Source: Trema orientale
Taxonomy: Eukaryota > Streptophyta > Magnoliopsida > Rosales > Cannabaceae
Direction of reading: 5' to 3'
Assembly: GCA_002914845.1 (NCBI GenBank)
Contig: JXTC01000480.1
Coordinates: 2,061 to 66,060 of the forward strand
Length of the DNA: 64,000 nt
Part shown: piece after piece, positions 12,291 through 24,743 of the stretch
How the letters are laid out: each line of letters begins with the position of its first letter
Position numbering within the stretch: the stretch's first letter is position 1
Program-made: the position numbers and the translations under genes
The notes under the pieces: model-generated
What the model was told of the DNA's origin: nothing
What the model saw: only the letters and a program-made list of their open reading frames with translations
Database searches by the model: none

Positions 12291-12712
12291 TCTGTAACTT
12301 CTCACCATTTATGATGTCTTTGTTAATGGACACACCAAACGGGCCTATATATCTTAGTTAATGGATCACGATTTATGATATTATTGGATGGTCAAACTCA
12401 TGCTTGTAACTTCTCTAAATATAAACATGTAATAAATATAAGCAGATAGAAAGCAATATTGCCCGGTGCCCTGATCCTGAATATGCACAGAAGATGATTG
12501 CTGCCATTGACACTGTCCGGGAGAGAGGGGATTCAATCATTCAATTGGTGGTGTGGTTACATGCATTGTGAGGAATTGTCCACGTGTAAGAATTCTTTCC
12601 CTCCCTTAAAAAAAGCCTTGTAATTGACTAGCTTTTTTATTCGGTCTAATGCGATAAAATGCATTTGTCTTGACATTTAGAAATAACGGGATATTTACAT
12701 TGACGATAATTA

Positions 12713-13045
12713 TTATATTGTCCTTTTATCTTTTCCAAGTGTTGCACTTTGTCCTAAAATTATTGACTTTCGCATATTTTACACCAAAATTGACAAAAGA
12801 AGGTCTCACATTTTATCACCTAACTTGCTATTTTTCCTTTTTAGCAAGTGGATACGTATATCTTCATGTATCTCTTGGATATCCTCTATCGTTTCCTTAA
12901 ATTCAAGAACAATTATATTGCAGTCTTCATTTTTTTAGGGCCAAAGTGAGACTACTTTTACCGATTTTGGAACAAAATATGCTAAAATCAATTATTTTGG
13001 AGCAAACTAAGTGTAACACTTGACAGAATCAAGGGCAATATTTTA
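12713..13045. mobile_element. TIR element (family A) in the exon 8-9 intron of the CS copy
   Basis: The ends are ~100-bp imperfect inverted repeats: 12713-12825 ('caagtgttgcactttgtcc...tgacaaaagaaggtctcac') against the reverse complement of 12938-13045. The interior (~110 bp) is non-coding. The host intron is 678 bp, against 197 bp in the intact gene, consistent with an insertion. Long TIRs suggest a MULE-like MITE. A lone arm of the same family is at 63275-63358. Confidence 0.7.
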
Positions 13046-13694
13046 GCATTGCTCTATCTGATATATGCATATTGAATTTATGTACTAATTCCTCATTATG
13101 AAAATCAAAGGCAGGTTACTTGGTCTAAAATCCGTTTTTTTTTTTTTTTTTTTGAAAGGGAAGTCTAAAATCTGTTGTGTAAAGGTTGTTTAGATAATTT
13201 TTCAGAACCTTTAATATCATGGGTAAGTATGTGACGTGTGGAGTGTGTTAAATTTGTTATCAGGGGCTTGGCTCACCAGTTTTTGGCAAACTTGAAGCTG
13301 AGCTTGCTAAAGCTCTCATGTCAATACCATCAACAAAGGGCTTTGAAATTGGAAGTGGATTTGCAGGTTAAGATTTGATCGAACCTAGATTGATACCCTT
13401 TGACTACACACACACATATATATAGTTTAAAATATTTTTTAATCATCGAAATCGAATGTTTAAGTGAGCAGTAACATAATTCGTGGCAGGCACTCTTTTG
13501 ACTGGAAGTGAACATAATGACGAGTTCTTTATTGATGAACATAATAGAATCAGGACAAGGACAAATCGCTCTGGTGGAATACAGGTACCTTATAAGGATT
13601 CTTTTATTTGTTTTTAGATGTTGAGTAAATTAAGAGATGTCCTTTGTTGAGGGCATAATTATAGATATCTTCCTAGGTTTTGGTTAAATTTCAA

Positions 13695-13882
13695 GAGGCC
13701 GTTTGGGATAATTTTTACTTCTTGAATTAAAAGTATTAAAAGATCTTTCTATAAAAGATAGTTGTCCATGTTTCTTTAAAAAGATCTTTTGAATAAAAAA
13801 GATCTTTTAAAAATCTATCCAAATATTTCTAAAAGATTTATTGAGTCCTAAAAGATCATCGAAAACTATATCAAATAGGCTC
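13695..13882. mobile_element. MITE, diverged copy of the element at 51519-51708
   Basis: About 188 bp with ends GAGGCCGTTTGGGATAA and, inverted, GAGCCTATTTGATATAG. It has internal AAAGATCTTT-type palindromes and aligns along its length with 51519-51708. It lies in the intron between the exon 10 and exon 11 copies of the CS pseudogene. The target duplication is no longer clear. Confidence 0.7.
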
Positions 13883-14740
13883 AAGATAAGTTTATCTTGG
13901 ATTTCAAACATAGAATATCTATCAACTAATTCTTGCTAGTAACAAAAAGATCAAGTATGCGAAAAATAACAAAATATATTTTCAATGTACCTACAAATGT
14001 CATATGTCACCGCTTGGATTTCTAATTCGAGAATAATATTTGTTGTACTGAAAATTTAAAGAGAAGAAATACTTTTTTCGAAAAAAAAAAAGAAAAAAAG
14101 AATGCAAAGCTGTCCAATCTTATCTTAGTTTTTCATTATTATGGAATCTACATAAACACACTATTATGAAGTACTAACTAAATATAAATAGAGAGACACG
14201 TCTATTTATAGCATTCTCCTTTATGAAGTATTTTTTTTTATTTAAAAAAAAAAGAGATGTGGATAATATAGTTTTAGTAAAATCGAGGCCGAGTATATAT
14301 GTAATTTTTCTTGTTATTAACCCCTAAATTGGTGAACTAAAATTGCTTATGGTGGCAAGTAGGGAGGAGTATATCCAACGGGGAAATTATACACATGAGA
14401 GTCGCTATCAAGCCAACTGCTACTATTGCTGTAAGTCTCATCTCTCCACTACTCTCTGTCTTAGCCTAGGGCATTCTTGGATGAGGAAATTTTTATTGAT
14501 TCAAATCTGATCACTATAAGGCAAGGCAGCCTTATTAAGAAATAAGAGTCATACCACTAATAGAATCCTCAATCCATTAGCCTTTAGTCTTACGAAAGTT
14601 TAACCCATTAAATTAATTCCAAAAGGTGTCAAAAATACCCCTAGACTTCCTAAAACAGAACAAATGCACTCAGCAGTCCATATCCCATAGTAGTGCTGGC
14701 AATTCGGGCCGGGCCCAACGGGCCGGCCCATGGCCTGGTA

Positions 14741-15579
14741 NNNNNNNNNNNNNNNNNNNNNNNNNNNNNNNNNNNNNNNNNNNNNNNNNNNNNNNNNNNN
14801 NNNNNNNNNNNNNNNNNNNNNNNNNNNNNNNNNNNNNNNNNNNNNNNNNNNNNNNNNNNNNNNNNNNNNNNNNNNNNNNNNNNNNNNNNNNNNNNNNNNN
14901 NNNNNNNNNNNNNNNNNNNNNNNNNNNNNNNNNNNNNNNNNNNNNNNNNNNNNNNNNNNNNNNNNNNNNNNNNNNNNNNNNNNNNNNNNNNNNNNNNNNN
15001 NNNNNNNNNNNNNNNNNNNNNNNNNNNNNNNNNNNNNNNNNNNNNNNNNNNNNNNNNNNNNNNNNNNNNNNNNNNNNNNNNNNNNNNNNNNNNNNNNNNN
15101 NNNNNNNNNNNNNNNNNNNNNNNNNNNNNNNNNNNNNNNNNNNNNNNNNNNNNNNNNNNNNNNNNNNNNNNNNNNNNNNNNNNNNNNNNNNNNNNNNNNN
15201 NNNNNNNNNNNNNNNNNNNNNNNNNNNNNNNNNNNNNNNNNNNNNNNNNNNNNNNNNNNNNNNNNNNNNNNNNNNNNNNNNNNNNNNNNNNNNNNNNNNN
15301 NNNNNNNNNNNNNNNNNNNNNNNNNNNNNNNNNNNNNNNNNNNNNNNNNNNNNNNNNNNNNNNNNNNNNNNNNNNNNNNNNNNNNNNNNNNNNNNNNNNN
15401 NNNNNNNNNNNNNNNNNNNNNNNNNNNNNNNNNNNNNNNNNNNNNNNNNNNNNNNNNNNNNNNNNNNNNNNNNNNNNNNNNNNNNNNNNNNNNNNNNNNN
15501 NNNNNNNNNNNNNNNNNNNNNNNNNNNNNNNNNNNNNNNNNNNNNNNNNNNNNNNNNNNNNNNNNNNNNNNNNNNNNNN
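14741..15579. other. Assembly gap (839 Ns)
   Basis: The run of N begins just after the GC-rich palindromic left subterminal region of the hAT element. It covers the 5' part of the transposase gene; translations spanning it are meaningless. Confidence 0.99.
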
Positions 15580-17511
15580 TCGATCCGGAATTCAAAGATG
15601 AGGCTGGTGGTAAGAAGACAAAAATGGCAAGATGTAAATACTGTAAGAAATTATTAACTGCTAAACCATCTAGCAGGACCGCTCATTTGAAAAAATATAG
15701 TGATACATGTGTCAACAAACACAAAAAAAAACAATGAGCCCACTCAATCAACACTGCAACTCAACAAGGATGGTTCGGTAAGTTCTTAGAACTATGATCT
15801 TATTGTAGTTAGGGAGTCTCTAGCACGTTTAATTGCTATAAAAGATTTACCATTAGGTTTTGGTGATTGTAATAGCTATGAAGATCATATTAGAACATCT
15901 TATTATCCAAACTATAAAAGAGTTTCTAGAAATACTACTAGGAGTGATTTGATTAAACTTTATGAAAATATGCGTAAAGATTTAATAACTGAATTAACTT
16001 CATTAAACTTTTGTATTGCCTTGACATCTGATATTTGGGGTGCTAATTCTAAACAAGATTATTTAAGTGTTGTTGCACATTATTTAGATTCAAGATGGAT
16101 AATGCAAAAAATAATAATTGATTTTCGAGTTGTTGATAATAAACATACTGCTGAAATTATTAGAGATAGAATTTTAAATGTTATTGAAGAATATGGCATA
16201 GCGAATCGCATTATCTCTATCACTTTAGATAATGCTAGCGCAAACACAGAGGCCATAAAATTACTTAGCAATTTGGTAAGTTCATACACTGGAGGAATCT
16301 TACTGCATCAACGTTGTGCATGTCACATCATCAACCTTATCGTCAAATCAGGTATGGATGTTATAAGTGTATATATTGAAAATATTCGATCTGCTATTGC
16401 TTATATTCATGCTTCTAATCCACGCATTGTTGAATTTAAAAGATATTGCATAGCTCAAAGCTTAAAACCAAGAAAATTCCAAGTTGACATGCCTGTAAGG
16501 TGGAATTCTACTTATTTAATGTTGAAAAATGCATTACCATATAAAATTCCAGTTACTATGTTTTACAATTCAAAAATAGGTTCATTAGTATTAAAAGATG
16601 AAGATTGGTTTATTTGTGAAAAATTTGTACAATTTTTAGACATTTTTTATGAAGCTACTGTTGCATTATCTGGTATTTATTATCCTACTTCTCCAATTGT
16701 TTTACATCATATCTTTTTTATTGCTGAAATGTTTTGTAAGGCAAGATGTGACCCTATATTTGAACCAATTATAACAAGTATGCAAGATGTATTTTTAAAA
16801 TATTGGTTTCCAATTCCTTTATTATATTCATTTGCTTTTATTTTAGATCCTAGAAGTAAATTAAATGGTCTTTCTAATTTAATTAGCTATATTTCTACAT
16901 ATTTTGAGGAGATAGATTATACTTCTGAATATACAAATACTCGTGACAAATTTTTTGAAGTGTATAGTGTATATGAGGTTAAGTTTGGCAGTAATCAACA
17001 ACAACACACTCCTCCACAAGAAACTGAAGAATAATAAAAAAATAAGTCTTTTTGGAGCATGATAGGTTCTCGTCCTCAAGGGCATGGTCGTGGCTCATCA
17101 TCAACATCATCAAGTTCAAGTCAACCACTACCATCAATAAATCCACAGCAATCCTCTGATCTTACTCAATATAATGAGCTAGACTCTAACATCGACCCCG
17201 ATGATGAGAACTTCAAAGTTTTGGACTGGTGGCATAAGTGTCAATCAAAATTCCTGGTACATTCACAATTAGCCCGTGACGTCTTAACAATTCTGGTGTC
17301 TACGATTTCTTCAGAGTCTGCTTTTAGCACGACCAAGATGATAGTAGATGAGCGAAGGACTTCGCTAGCTCCTGAAATGGTTGAGGTGTTAGCATGTATT
17401 AAAGATTGGGAAAAAGCGGCAAAGCAAAATCAAGACACTATTCGTATTTGTAATGAAGAATTAGCCGAAAATTTCAATAACTTATACATGAATGACGATG
17501 ATAAGTCATAA
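15580..17511 (+). pseudogene. hAT transposase, degenerate (BED finger, RNase H-like core, hAT C-terminal domain)
   Basis: The piece at 15580-15737 encodes a BED-type zinc finger (C-x2-C at 15633-15644, then H and C). The core at about 15800-17034 has LTSDIWG and LDNASAN, matching two catalytic Asp motifs of hAT transposases, and a CxxH-like CACH motif (about 16318-16329). The dimerisation domain at 17059-17511 contains SSESAFS, where the third acidic residue lies. Breaks: TGA at 15735, a shift of frame near 15785-15795, and two adjacent TAA stops at 17032-17037. Core and C-terminal parts share one frame. Element mobility would need another source of transposase. Confidence 0.9.
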
Positions 17512-18024
17512 ACTTATAATTAATGATATACTAGTTTTTTCAAGTAATAATTTGAATTGTAATAAATGATCATCAATAAAATCAAATTTCAATATTTCAA
17601 ATTTATTTGTTTTATTATTTTTCTTAATATCCTATTTAATTATTATTAGTTTTTTAACAATAGAAAACATATGTAGTTTATGTTATCAATTTTTTTTAAT
17701 GAAAATTCAATTAAAAAGTTTGAACTTAACATGTTTAAAAAAAGTTGTTAAAAAAATAAATAAATAGTAGCAAAAAAAAAAAAAGGCCGAGGACGGGCCG
17801 GCCCGGGCCGGCCTGATATTGGCCCGTCAAAAAGCCCGGCAGGCCAACGGGCCCGGGCCGGGTCCTATTTTATTTTGGACGGGCCGGCCCGGCCCGCCCA
17901 TTTTGCCACTTCTATCCCATAGTCCATCCATACCAATGTTAATCAGAAGAAGTTCAATATAGTTACATACTCGTATAGTCGTATGCTTGGTTTGTATTTC
18001 TCAAAGTATTTTGTGGCAAGTATC

Positions 18025-20048
18025 TATTGGGAATATATGCTCTCCAAAGCATATTCCATCATGTAATAAACATTTTCTGAAATTAATAAAATTTGTTAGA
18101 TATTTTCGTTATATCTTTTGCATATGTATGATTGAATAAAAGTCCATTTAATTACATAATATGTATCTTTGTGATCACGAGGTAGATTCGCAGAAGACAT
18201 CGATACAAGTTATTTTGTAATTAAATAAAATTGTTCACAGTTAATAAAATAAAGTTAGGCTCTTTATTTTAACTGTTGTAAATTCATTTAGTAATTTGTC
18301 TTAATTACATATGGATTTACTAATGTAGTTAGACTATATTGAACGGATTAATTATGAGATTTAATAGACCTCAAATAACTGTCAGACTTATTAAATCTCA
18401 TTTGGCATTGATAATACTTTATTCTCAATCCTGAGTTAATTATAAGTTCATGTTTGTTTATACTGCAACATTTGAGTTACTAAAGGGTGCAACTCTAATT
18501 GAGGGGTTAATATTCTCAGTAACTTGGTGGGAGGTATTTATGGACAGTGACACTTATAGATTGATAATATGGAATTTGTATATACATATCCCTTGACCGG
18601 TTTTTGGTACTTGATCTTAGAATTCTCTGGCCAGAGTATGTCAACATATCTAATTAATATGTTGAAAATGATCATTAGAGAAAATCAGTAAGAGTCAAGA
18701 AATAAAATATAATTAAATTGAATGGACAGTTGAGATGTCAATTTAATTATGATATGGTACAAAGGATTAAAGTATAGATATCAATGTGACATGGACTAAT
18801 TATTACTAGTGTGATAAAATCTGTAAAAATAACATTTAATAGTGGAGTGCAATTTCAATCTTTTAGTGGAGTAGATTTGGAATTTACAATTGGGCCAATT
18901 AATTTAAGGCACAATTGTGGGAGCCACTATTTTATGAGCCCAAAGATCCCCGGACTAGCCCGTAAATTCGGCTGTACCGCTACCAGTCCAATTGATGGAA
19001 CGGAAATAGCAGTTGGGCCTCACAAGTCTAAGACTGCACAAGCCCAGCCCAGTAATTGGGCATAGGCGTGTGGCACTGTACCTCATGGCACAGTGCCAGG
19101 CTTGTAGTGCACTCCCATTAAATGGGATTTGTAATTTACTACAAGATAGATTATTTGAATTTTATAAATTCTAAATTATTGTAATAATTAATTTGGAATC
19201 AAATTCAAATAGATAGTCTATCAGTAAAAATCTGTACGAATTATTTTGTATTAGCCAATTTGATTTGGCAACTATCAAGATAATGGAAATAAATATCTTT
19301 TATTTAATTTCTAGATTTGAATTAAGAAATTTGGATAAATAAAGGATAGATATTTATTTGAATTAATTTCTAATTATCTTAGGAATTAAATATTATTGGA
19401 AAGTATTTTGAAATTTGAAAATACACCTTTATAGGGTGTTACACGTTTTTAGCAGAGAATCTCTCTGGCAAAAAAATGTGTAGAGCAATCCTACTAATAA
19501 AAGATTGCCCTAGTACATTGAATCTGGACAGATATTTTCCTATTAAAAATAACTTTAAAAGAAAGATGTCTAGGAATTTTTTGTACGGAAGAAAAAAAAA
19601 ATTACGTAAAATTTCAAAGCGAGAATTTTTCTCTGCACCCAGAGAAAAATAACTTTCCAAGAAAATTAAGAGCGTACAGTTTTTCTTGAGAGTTTTGAGT
19701 GATCATAATTCTCTAGACAGAAAGGAAAATCATGCAGATTAATTAAAAGCTAAGTGACAAGAAATTTTTTCTTGTTATTGTGTTAGTTTTTAATTTCCTA
19801 TTTCCGGGTTCTAATCATTTCTCTTATAGTGTACAAGATGACCACGCACCGAGTACGGCATAGAATACAGGTCATAGTCCGGAAGGCTTTGGAGTGGGAT
19901 AACTCGCATCGTTCTTCCGTCGGCATCGATAACAGTTTACAAGAGGTTAGATCTTTTTTATTCTAATTTTACGAGTACGATCTTGTTGTTTCCGCTGCGT
20001 TATGTATTTGTGCGATTTTAGGTTTCTATTTTTTTTGAAATCTATGGC
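18025..20048 (+). mobile_element. Solo-LTR-like insertion
   Basis: About 2 kb absent from the matching intron of the intact CS gene. It starts tattgggaatatatgctctcc, similar to copia-type LTR starts, and ends near 'aaatctatggc', followed by a short stretch faintly like a primer site. A 4-bp TATC occurs on both sides (18021-18024 and 20049-20052). There is no coding content; the frame at 18811-19065 has no recognisable domain. It could be a solo LTR or a LARD/TRIM relic. The boundaries are uncertain. Confidence 0.4.
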
Positions 20049-20164
20049 TATCACCTCACATGCTATAATAATAACCAACAGTATCCTCAATACACTTTTT
20101 TTTTTCAAAAAAAAAAAGAAAGAAAATGAGGCTTAACTAATGACCTCCACTTATTATAAATTAA

Positions 20165-20308
20165 AGGAAAATAACTACTACCCAATCCTCACCCCACCCC
20201 ATTAAGAATCATAGGTTTTCACGCCTATCCTCTGTGTGACTCGAACCCAGGACCAAGATCCCAGGTAATGGGTGCACTTGCCACTGAGCCAACACACTTC
20301 GTCATCCT
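20165..20308 (-). mobile_element. tRNA-derived SINE
   Basis: On the minus strand, TGGCTCAGTGG (20281-20291, A-box) is followed about 33 nt later by GGTTCGAGTC (20238-20247, B-box), the internal RNA polymerase III promoter of a tRNA-like head. No cloverleaf or anticodon arm is evident and a non-tRNA body follows, so it is a SINE and not a tRNA gene. It lies in the same intron of the CS pseudogene as the hAT element. Confidence 0.65.
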
Positions 20309-20976
20309 CGATCAACCTTACTGCTTGTTTTGTCAGCATTTTTAGTTTATTTTTTTCTTTTTGTTTCTTAAAAATATAATGCATGGTGGATTTTTTTTTC
20401 CTCAGATAATATCTTGAGAATGTTTTCATATTTTATTTTGTTTATAAAAGCAAAAAATAAATAAACAAATAGTAAAAATGTTTCTAAGCAAATCATTTAT
20501 TAATTGTCAAATTGGACTCTCTTTGTGCTGCCTAAATTTATTTATTTATTTTTTCTCTTTCTTCAGAAGAAGCAGCTTACATTGACAAGAGATAAAAAAG
20601 AGACAGAGCTGATCACTCGTGGTCGCCATGATCCTTGTGTTGTTCCTAGAGGTATAGTGTTGTGTGATAAATTGATTTTTTTTTTCTTTTGGTAAAAGAA
20701 GCTCCTAACAAGGGCCCCTTCTTTTGTTTCCAAAAAAAAAAGGTTTTCTCCAAAGAAAAAAAAAATGAATCTAACATAGTCTATAATTTGTGCTTGGTTA
20801 TTTGATGTGTGGCAGCTGTGCCTGTGGTTGAGGACATGGTGGCTATTGTGCTTGTGGACCAATTAATGGCACAATATGCACATGGCAATCTATTTCCTCT
20901 AAATCAAGATCTACAGGAGCCTCTGAAGTTACCAAAGTTTGTGGAAGTTAATGAAACTGCCGCTTTATCCCTTTGA

Positions 20977-23900
20977 AACTTTGCCAAAGCCTTTTTAGTA
21001 TGTTGAATTATCTACTGGTGAAAATTTTCTCTGGACACTCACTATATGAGATGATTTAGTCAAAATTCCTTCGGTCTAGCCTGTTTTTGTTATCTTGCGA
21101 TTGGGGTAAAAAACGAGTTACGATTATGTTATTTATGCAAAATAATAGTACTCTTTAGACATTGTTGTTAAAAATGTTATTAATTGTTTCTACTTTGATG
21201 GAGTAAAAATCTATAATTTTGTATTGTAATTGATATAGGAGAAGTGGTGGACATTAGTTAAGCTCCACTTTAAAAAAAAAAAAGTCTTCTTGTCTCTCTC
21301 TTTTTCTTTTCTTTTTTTTTTCCCTTTATTGTTGTTTTAGAATACCATATGCAAAAGAATCTGTTGCATTTGTCATCTCAATCCTTTATGCTACATCATA
21401 CTATACTGTACGTGTAATCTTTTAACTATATCTATATGATTTCACCGCATGAACAATACTGAAACTATGGAAAATTATAAGAGGAATGCTATATTCACAC
21501 TCAATCCTCATCTCAATTCTCATGCATGGATAGATAGGCAAGGTATCCACGTATAACAAATGAACGGATAAATTTACTATCCATATCAACTAGTGAAACT
21601 GGAGAGTAAAAAAAAGAAAAGCATCCTAACACTCCTCAGACAATTGTGAAAGAAATTCATTTAATTCATACTTGTAATCAAATCTACTTTTGGAATTTGA
21701 TCATCCATCAATAATTAGATAGGTTCCATTTTCACATCAGTCAGATTAGTACACATTAAAAAAACACACGTTTGACAACCAACAAATTTGGAAGGCATTA
21801 CAAAAAGGATTTTTTTTTTAAAGGTATTGAAAATTAGATGGGTATTGAAAATGCTAAATCTGTGTTATCATTTTAGATATTATAATATCACTGTTGCAAT
21901 ATTGATTGTAATATTTGACCAGGCTTTATTAACTTATTTGACTGAATTTACACTTATCATGTGATTGAATAATTATTTAATTTTATAGAAATTTGATTAG
22001 AATTAATTATGATTAATATTTGTCTTGTAAAAAAAATAATCTTAATAATTCTTTCTTGTTTAGAACGTATTTAATGGAGATTTTATTAATGTGTGATTAA
22101 TTCCATAAATTACAAATTAGTCTAATCAAACTTTAATCTTATTAGGTGTATATTTAGATTTTATTTCACCTAATCCTATTTGACAGCTCATGTGAAAATT
22201 TTATGGAAACAATCTTGTTGTGTCAAATAGTAATAGTTTAATTTCTAAAAGGAATTTCAAGGTTATCGTCTCTTTTTATATTCTAAGCTGATTTTAGATG
22301 TGTTTGAACGGTTTTATTATATTGATTTGCTAATTAATTTATGAGAAATCGAATTTGTTACTGCAAGAAACAAATCAGTAACTATCCCAAAATATTACAA
22401 TATACTATTTTAGATAGGGTCAATATTGTGACATCGCTGGACAGAATCCGTATTTAATTGTATATTAGTCTTGATTATGATTTTATTATATTTGGTTGAT
22501 TTTATTTTGTCTTCCAATCAACATTTATTATGATTGACAGTTACCTTGCAGATTGCCAAATATTGAAAGACCTCAAGTACTATAAATAGAAGTCTAGGAT
22601 AGAATCCTTAAAGGTGTCTTGTGTATTTGTGATTGTCATTAAAGTAATAGTTTGTAAAATCTGTTTATACTTTATGTTGATAGATTAGGAGGAATTTTAG
22701 TCGTGAGAGTACTTTGGGCGAGGTACTAGACGTCTTTGGGAGAAAGCAAATTCTGAAAAATCTGAAGGAAGTTCAGACAGAAGGAATTACAATAAGTCGA
22801 TATGAGCTCGCTAGATGGATTAGTTAAGGAGTACTTACATACTGCAATATTTAAAAGATGGAGTCTTTTAAATTTGATTAATATTGGTACTCACGTTGAT
22901 CTTTACTAATAAGTTTATTTATTTGGGCATGACCCATTAGATGTAGACTATCAAGAGATAGTTGAACTAAGTAAAAATATTATGTGTCAATTTTTTACTT
23001 TTCTTTGTTACAAGATCCATATTATATATTTTTGCATAACTATCTTACATAATTAATTAGATAATTAATTATATTTGGTAAGAGTATAAAAAATAGTTGT
23101 ACATGTATAATTACATGTATTATAATGAATTTAAATAAGTTATAGTATTTTGCTGATAGAGTGGGTTGGGAAGCGTTGCTAGTTATCAGGTTAGAGAAAT
23201 GCCAAGTCCATGTGCTTAAGCGAAGTAGTTATTTTTCTTCTAATATAGTTCTCTATCTATAATTTTTCTATTTATATTAGCTGAAATAATTTTATTAGAA
23301 TATTGAAGGAATTCATCGTTTACAGCTAAGACTACTATGTTATTTAATCTCATTCACTCTCTAGGTTTCATCTCTCAGTGTCATTGTTGGCTTAGCTAAG
23401 TGTTTTCGCCTTTCATATCTCTTCAAAAATTTGATCCTTATTTATTTGATTGTTCTATTGGAAATTTGTCTCGTCTTGTATCATACTCTAGCTTGGTAGT
23501 TTTCATTGATTGTCCATGTGGTTTCTATATCATATTTCTGTGGTTTCCTTGTTTTTTTCATAATATGATCAAAATTATTCAAATCATTCAAATTTCCTGA
23601 TAGAAGTTCAGGTTTTAATATCATGATTGGATATACATATATAATAAGGTCAAAACGATATACATATATAATAAGGTCAAAACATAGTCAATCTATTTAC
23701 ATATTAAACTTTGGGGTAAGTCTAACATAGGAGCCTGATTTTTTGTCATGGAATGGGACAGTAATTTGTGCCCATTGGATGAGGCTATAATGGTTGAGAC
23801 ATTTAGGGGTGGGCTCAAATGCACCCATTCTTCTTTTGTAGTTTCTATTTTGTATATTCTACCTTGTAATGGGTTTAATGTAGTCGTTTCCGTTAAGTCC

Positions 23901-24540
23901 CTCTAATATCCTAAATGGGGATATGAGAACGAATAAAGTCGTATAATACCCTAAGTGGAGATCTAAGTTCGAATGGAGTACCTTTAGAGTCATCTTGTGC
24001 ATAAGGCCGTAAAATACCCTAAGTGGAGATCTGCATTCTAATAGAGTATGTTTTGAGTCACCTTCTGCATCTAGGTTGCTGTGGCGTTCTTTTATTACTG
24101 AATCTAAAATTTTGATCGGCCTCAATTATGCGAGGATGTTTTGTGAAGAAATGTGGAGTACTATAGTATGGAAGCTGGAGTAGGTTTCGAGTCTTTCTGT
24201 GTTTCCTTATCCCTTTCTTGTCTGTTTATTCCGGAATATTAGATTTCTACCCCATTTGTTAAAGGTTAATGTGAGAAGAATCCTCGAGTACTATAATGTC
24301 GAAGACCATATTTTTTCTCCCATACTGCAACAATCTTTTATAGAGGAATGGGTAAATCCTCTCAGCCCTCTTTGTGTAAGGTCAATTTTCTTTAGGATTG
24401 ACTTTGATATCTTCATTTTCTTGCATGTTTTGGGTTATTATAGGTTGTGATATGGTCATATTAAGCGAAGATTTTGAAATAGCAGGATATATCATTGAAG
24501 CTATGTAGTAAAATTACATTTATCAAGAGAATATGGATTG
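20977..24540. other. Spacer; homology to CS 3' UTR, then AT-rich DNA with an LTR-like piece
   Basis: Positions 20977-21130 resemble the 3' UTR of the intact CS gene ('gaaaattttctctggacac' is shared). At about 22520-22960 there is an LTR- or promoter-like stretch with TATAAATAG at 22581. At 23936-24070 two ~67-bp tandem units share 'aataccctaagtggagatct'. A 29-bp repeat ('gatatacatatataataaggtcaaaac'-type) is doubled at about 23627-23683. No gene is recognised. Confidence 0.5.
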
Positions 24541-24743
24541 AAATTTCAGTTCTATGTATAAATATTAACATGCCATGATTTATTTCTGAGCAGTATAGGA
24601 ACTGGAAAAGTTTTTAATTTTATTGTTTGTGATAGGTTCGAAAGTTGATGATATGAATATTTATTAAAGAGTTTTGAGTGTAGATAGTTTTTGATAATGG
24701 TACTTGAGATGCAAACATAGATTCAATATGTGATATAATATAT

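Larger units (their letters stand above)
14691..17914 (+). mobile_element. hAT DNA transposon with 8-bp target duplication
   Basis: The 8-bp duplication TCCCATAG flanks it (14683-14690 and 17915-17922), the hallmark length for hAT. Termini are inverted: TAGTGCTGGCAATTCGGGCC on the left, TAGAAGTGGCAAAATGGGCG when the right end is reverse-complemented. Subterminal regions are strongly GC-rich 'gggccggcccg' repeats, and an 839-N gap follows the left one. It carries a degenerate transposase (15580-17511) and sits in the intron between the exon 11 and exon 12 copies of the CS pseudogene. Confidence 0.94.
12446..20976 (+). pseudogene. Partial chorismate synthase copy (exons 8-13), frameshifted
   Basis: Six blocks match exons 8-13 of the intact gene at 39017-44254, in order, each with AG and GT borders: 12446-12585, 13264-13366, 13490-13584, 14363-14430, 20567-20651 and 20816-20976. 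Exons 1-7 are absent. The exon 8 copy has an 8-bp insertion (a near-tandem repeat of gattcaat) and the exon 11 copy a 2-bp insertion; both break the frame. The exon 13 copy is in frame with one extra codon and its own TGA. Homology continues into the 3' UTR, so this came from DNA duplication and not from retroposition. The catalytic N-terminal half is missing, so no enzyme is expected. Confidence 0.93.

Noticed and set aside
14600..15737. Long open frames across 14600-15737 on both strands
   Set aside because: They are open only because they cross 839 Ns. Only the last ~50 residues of one (BED finger) are real sequence.
20238..20291. Possible tRNA gene (A-box and B-box on the minus strand)
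   Set aside because: The boxes are right but no acceptor or anticodon stem pairs, and a repeat-like body follows; SINE is the better call.
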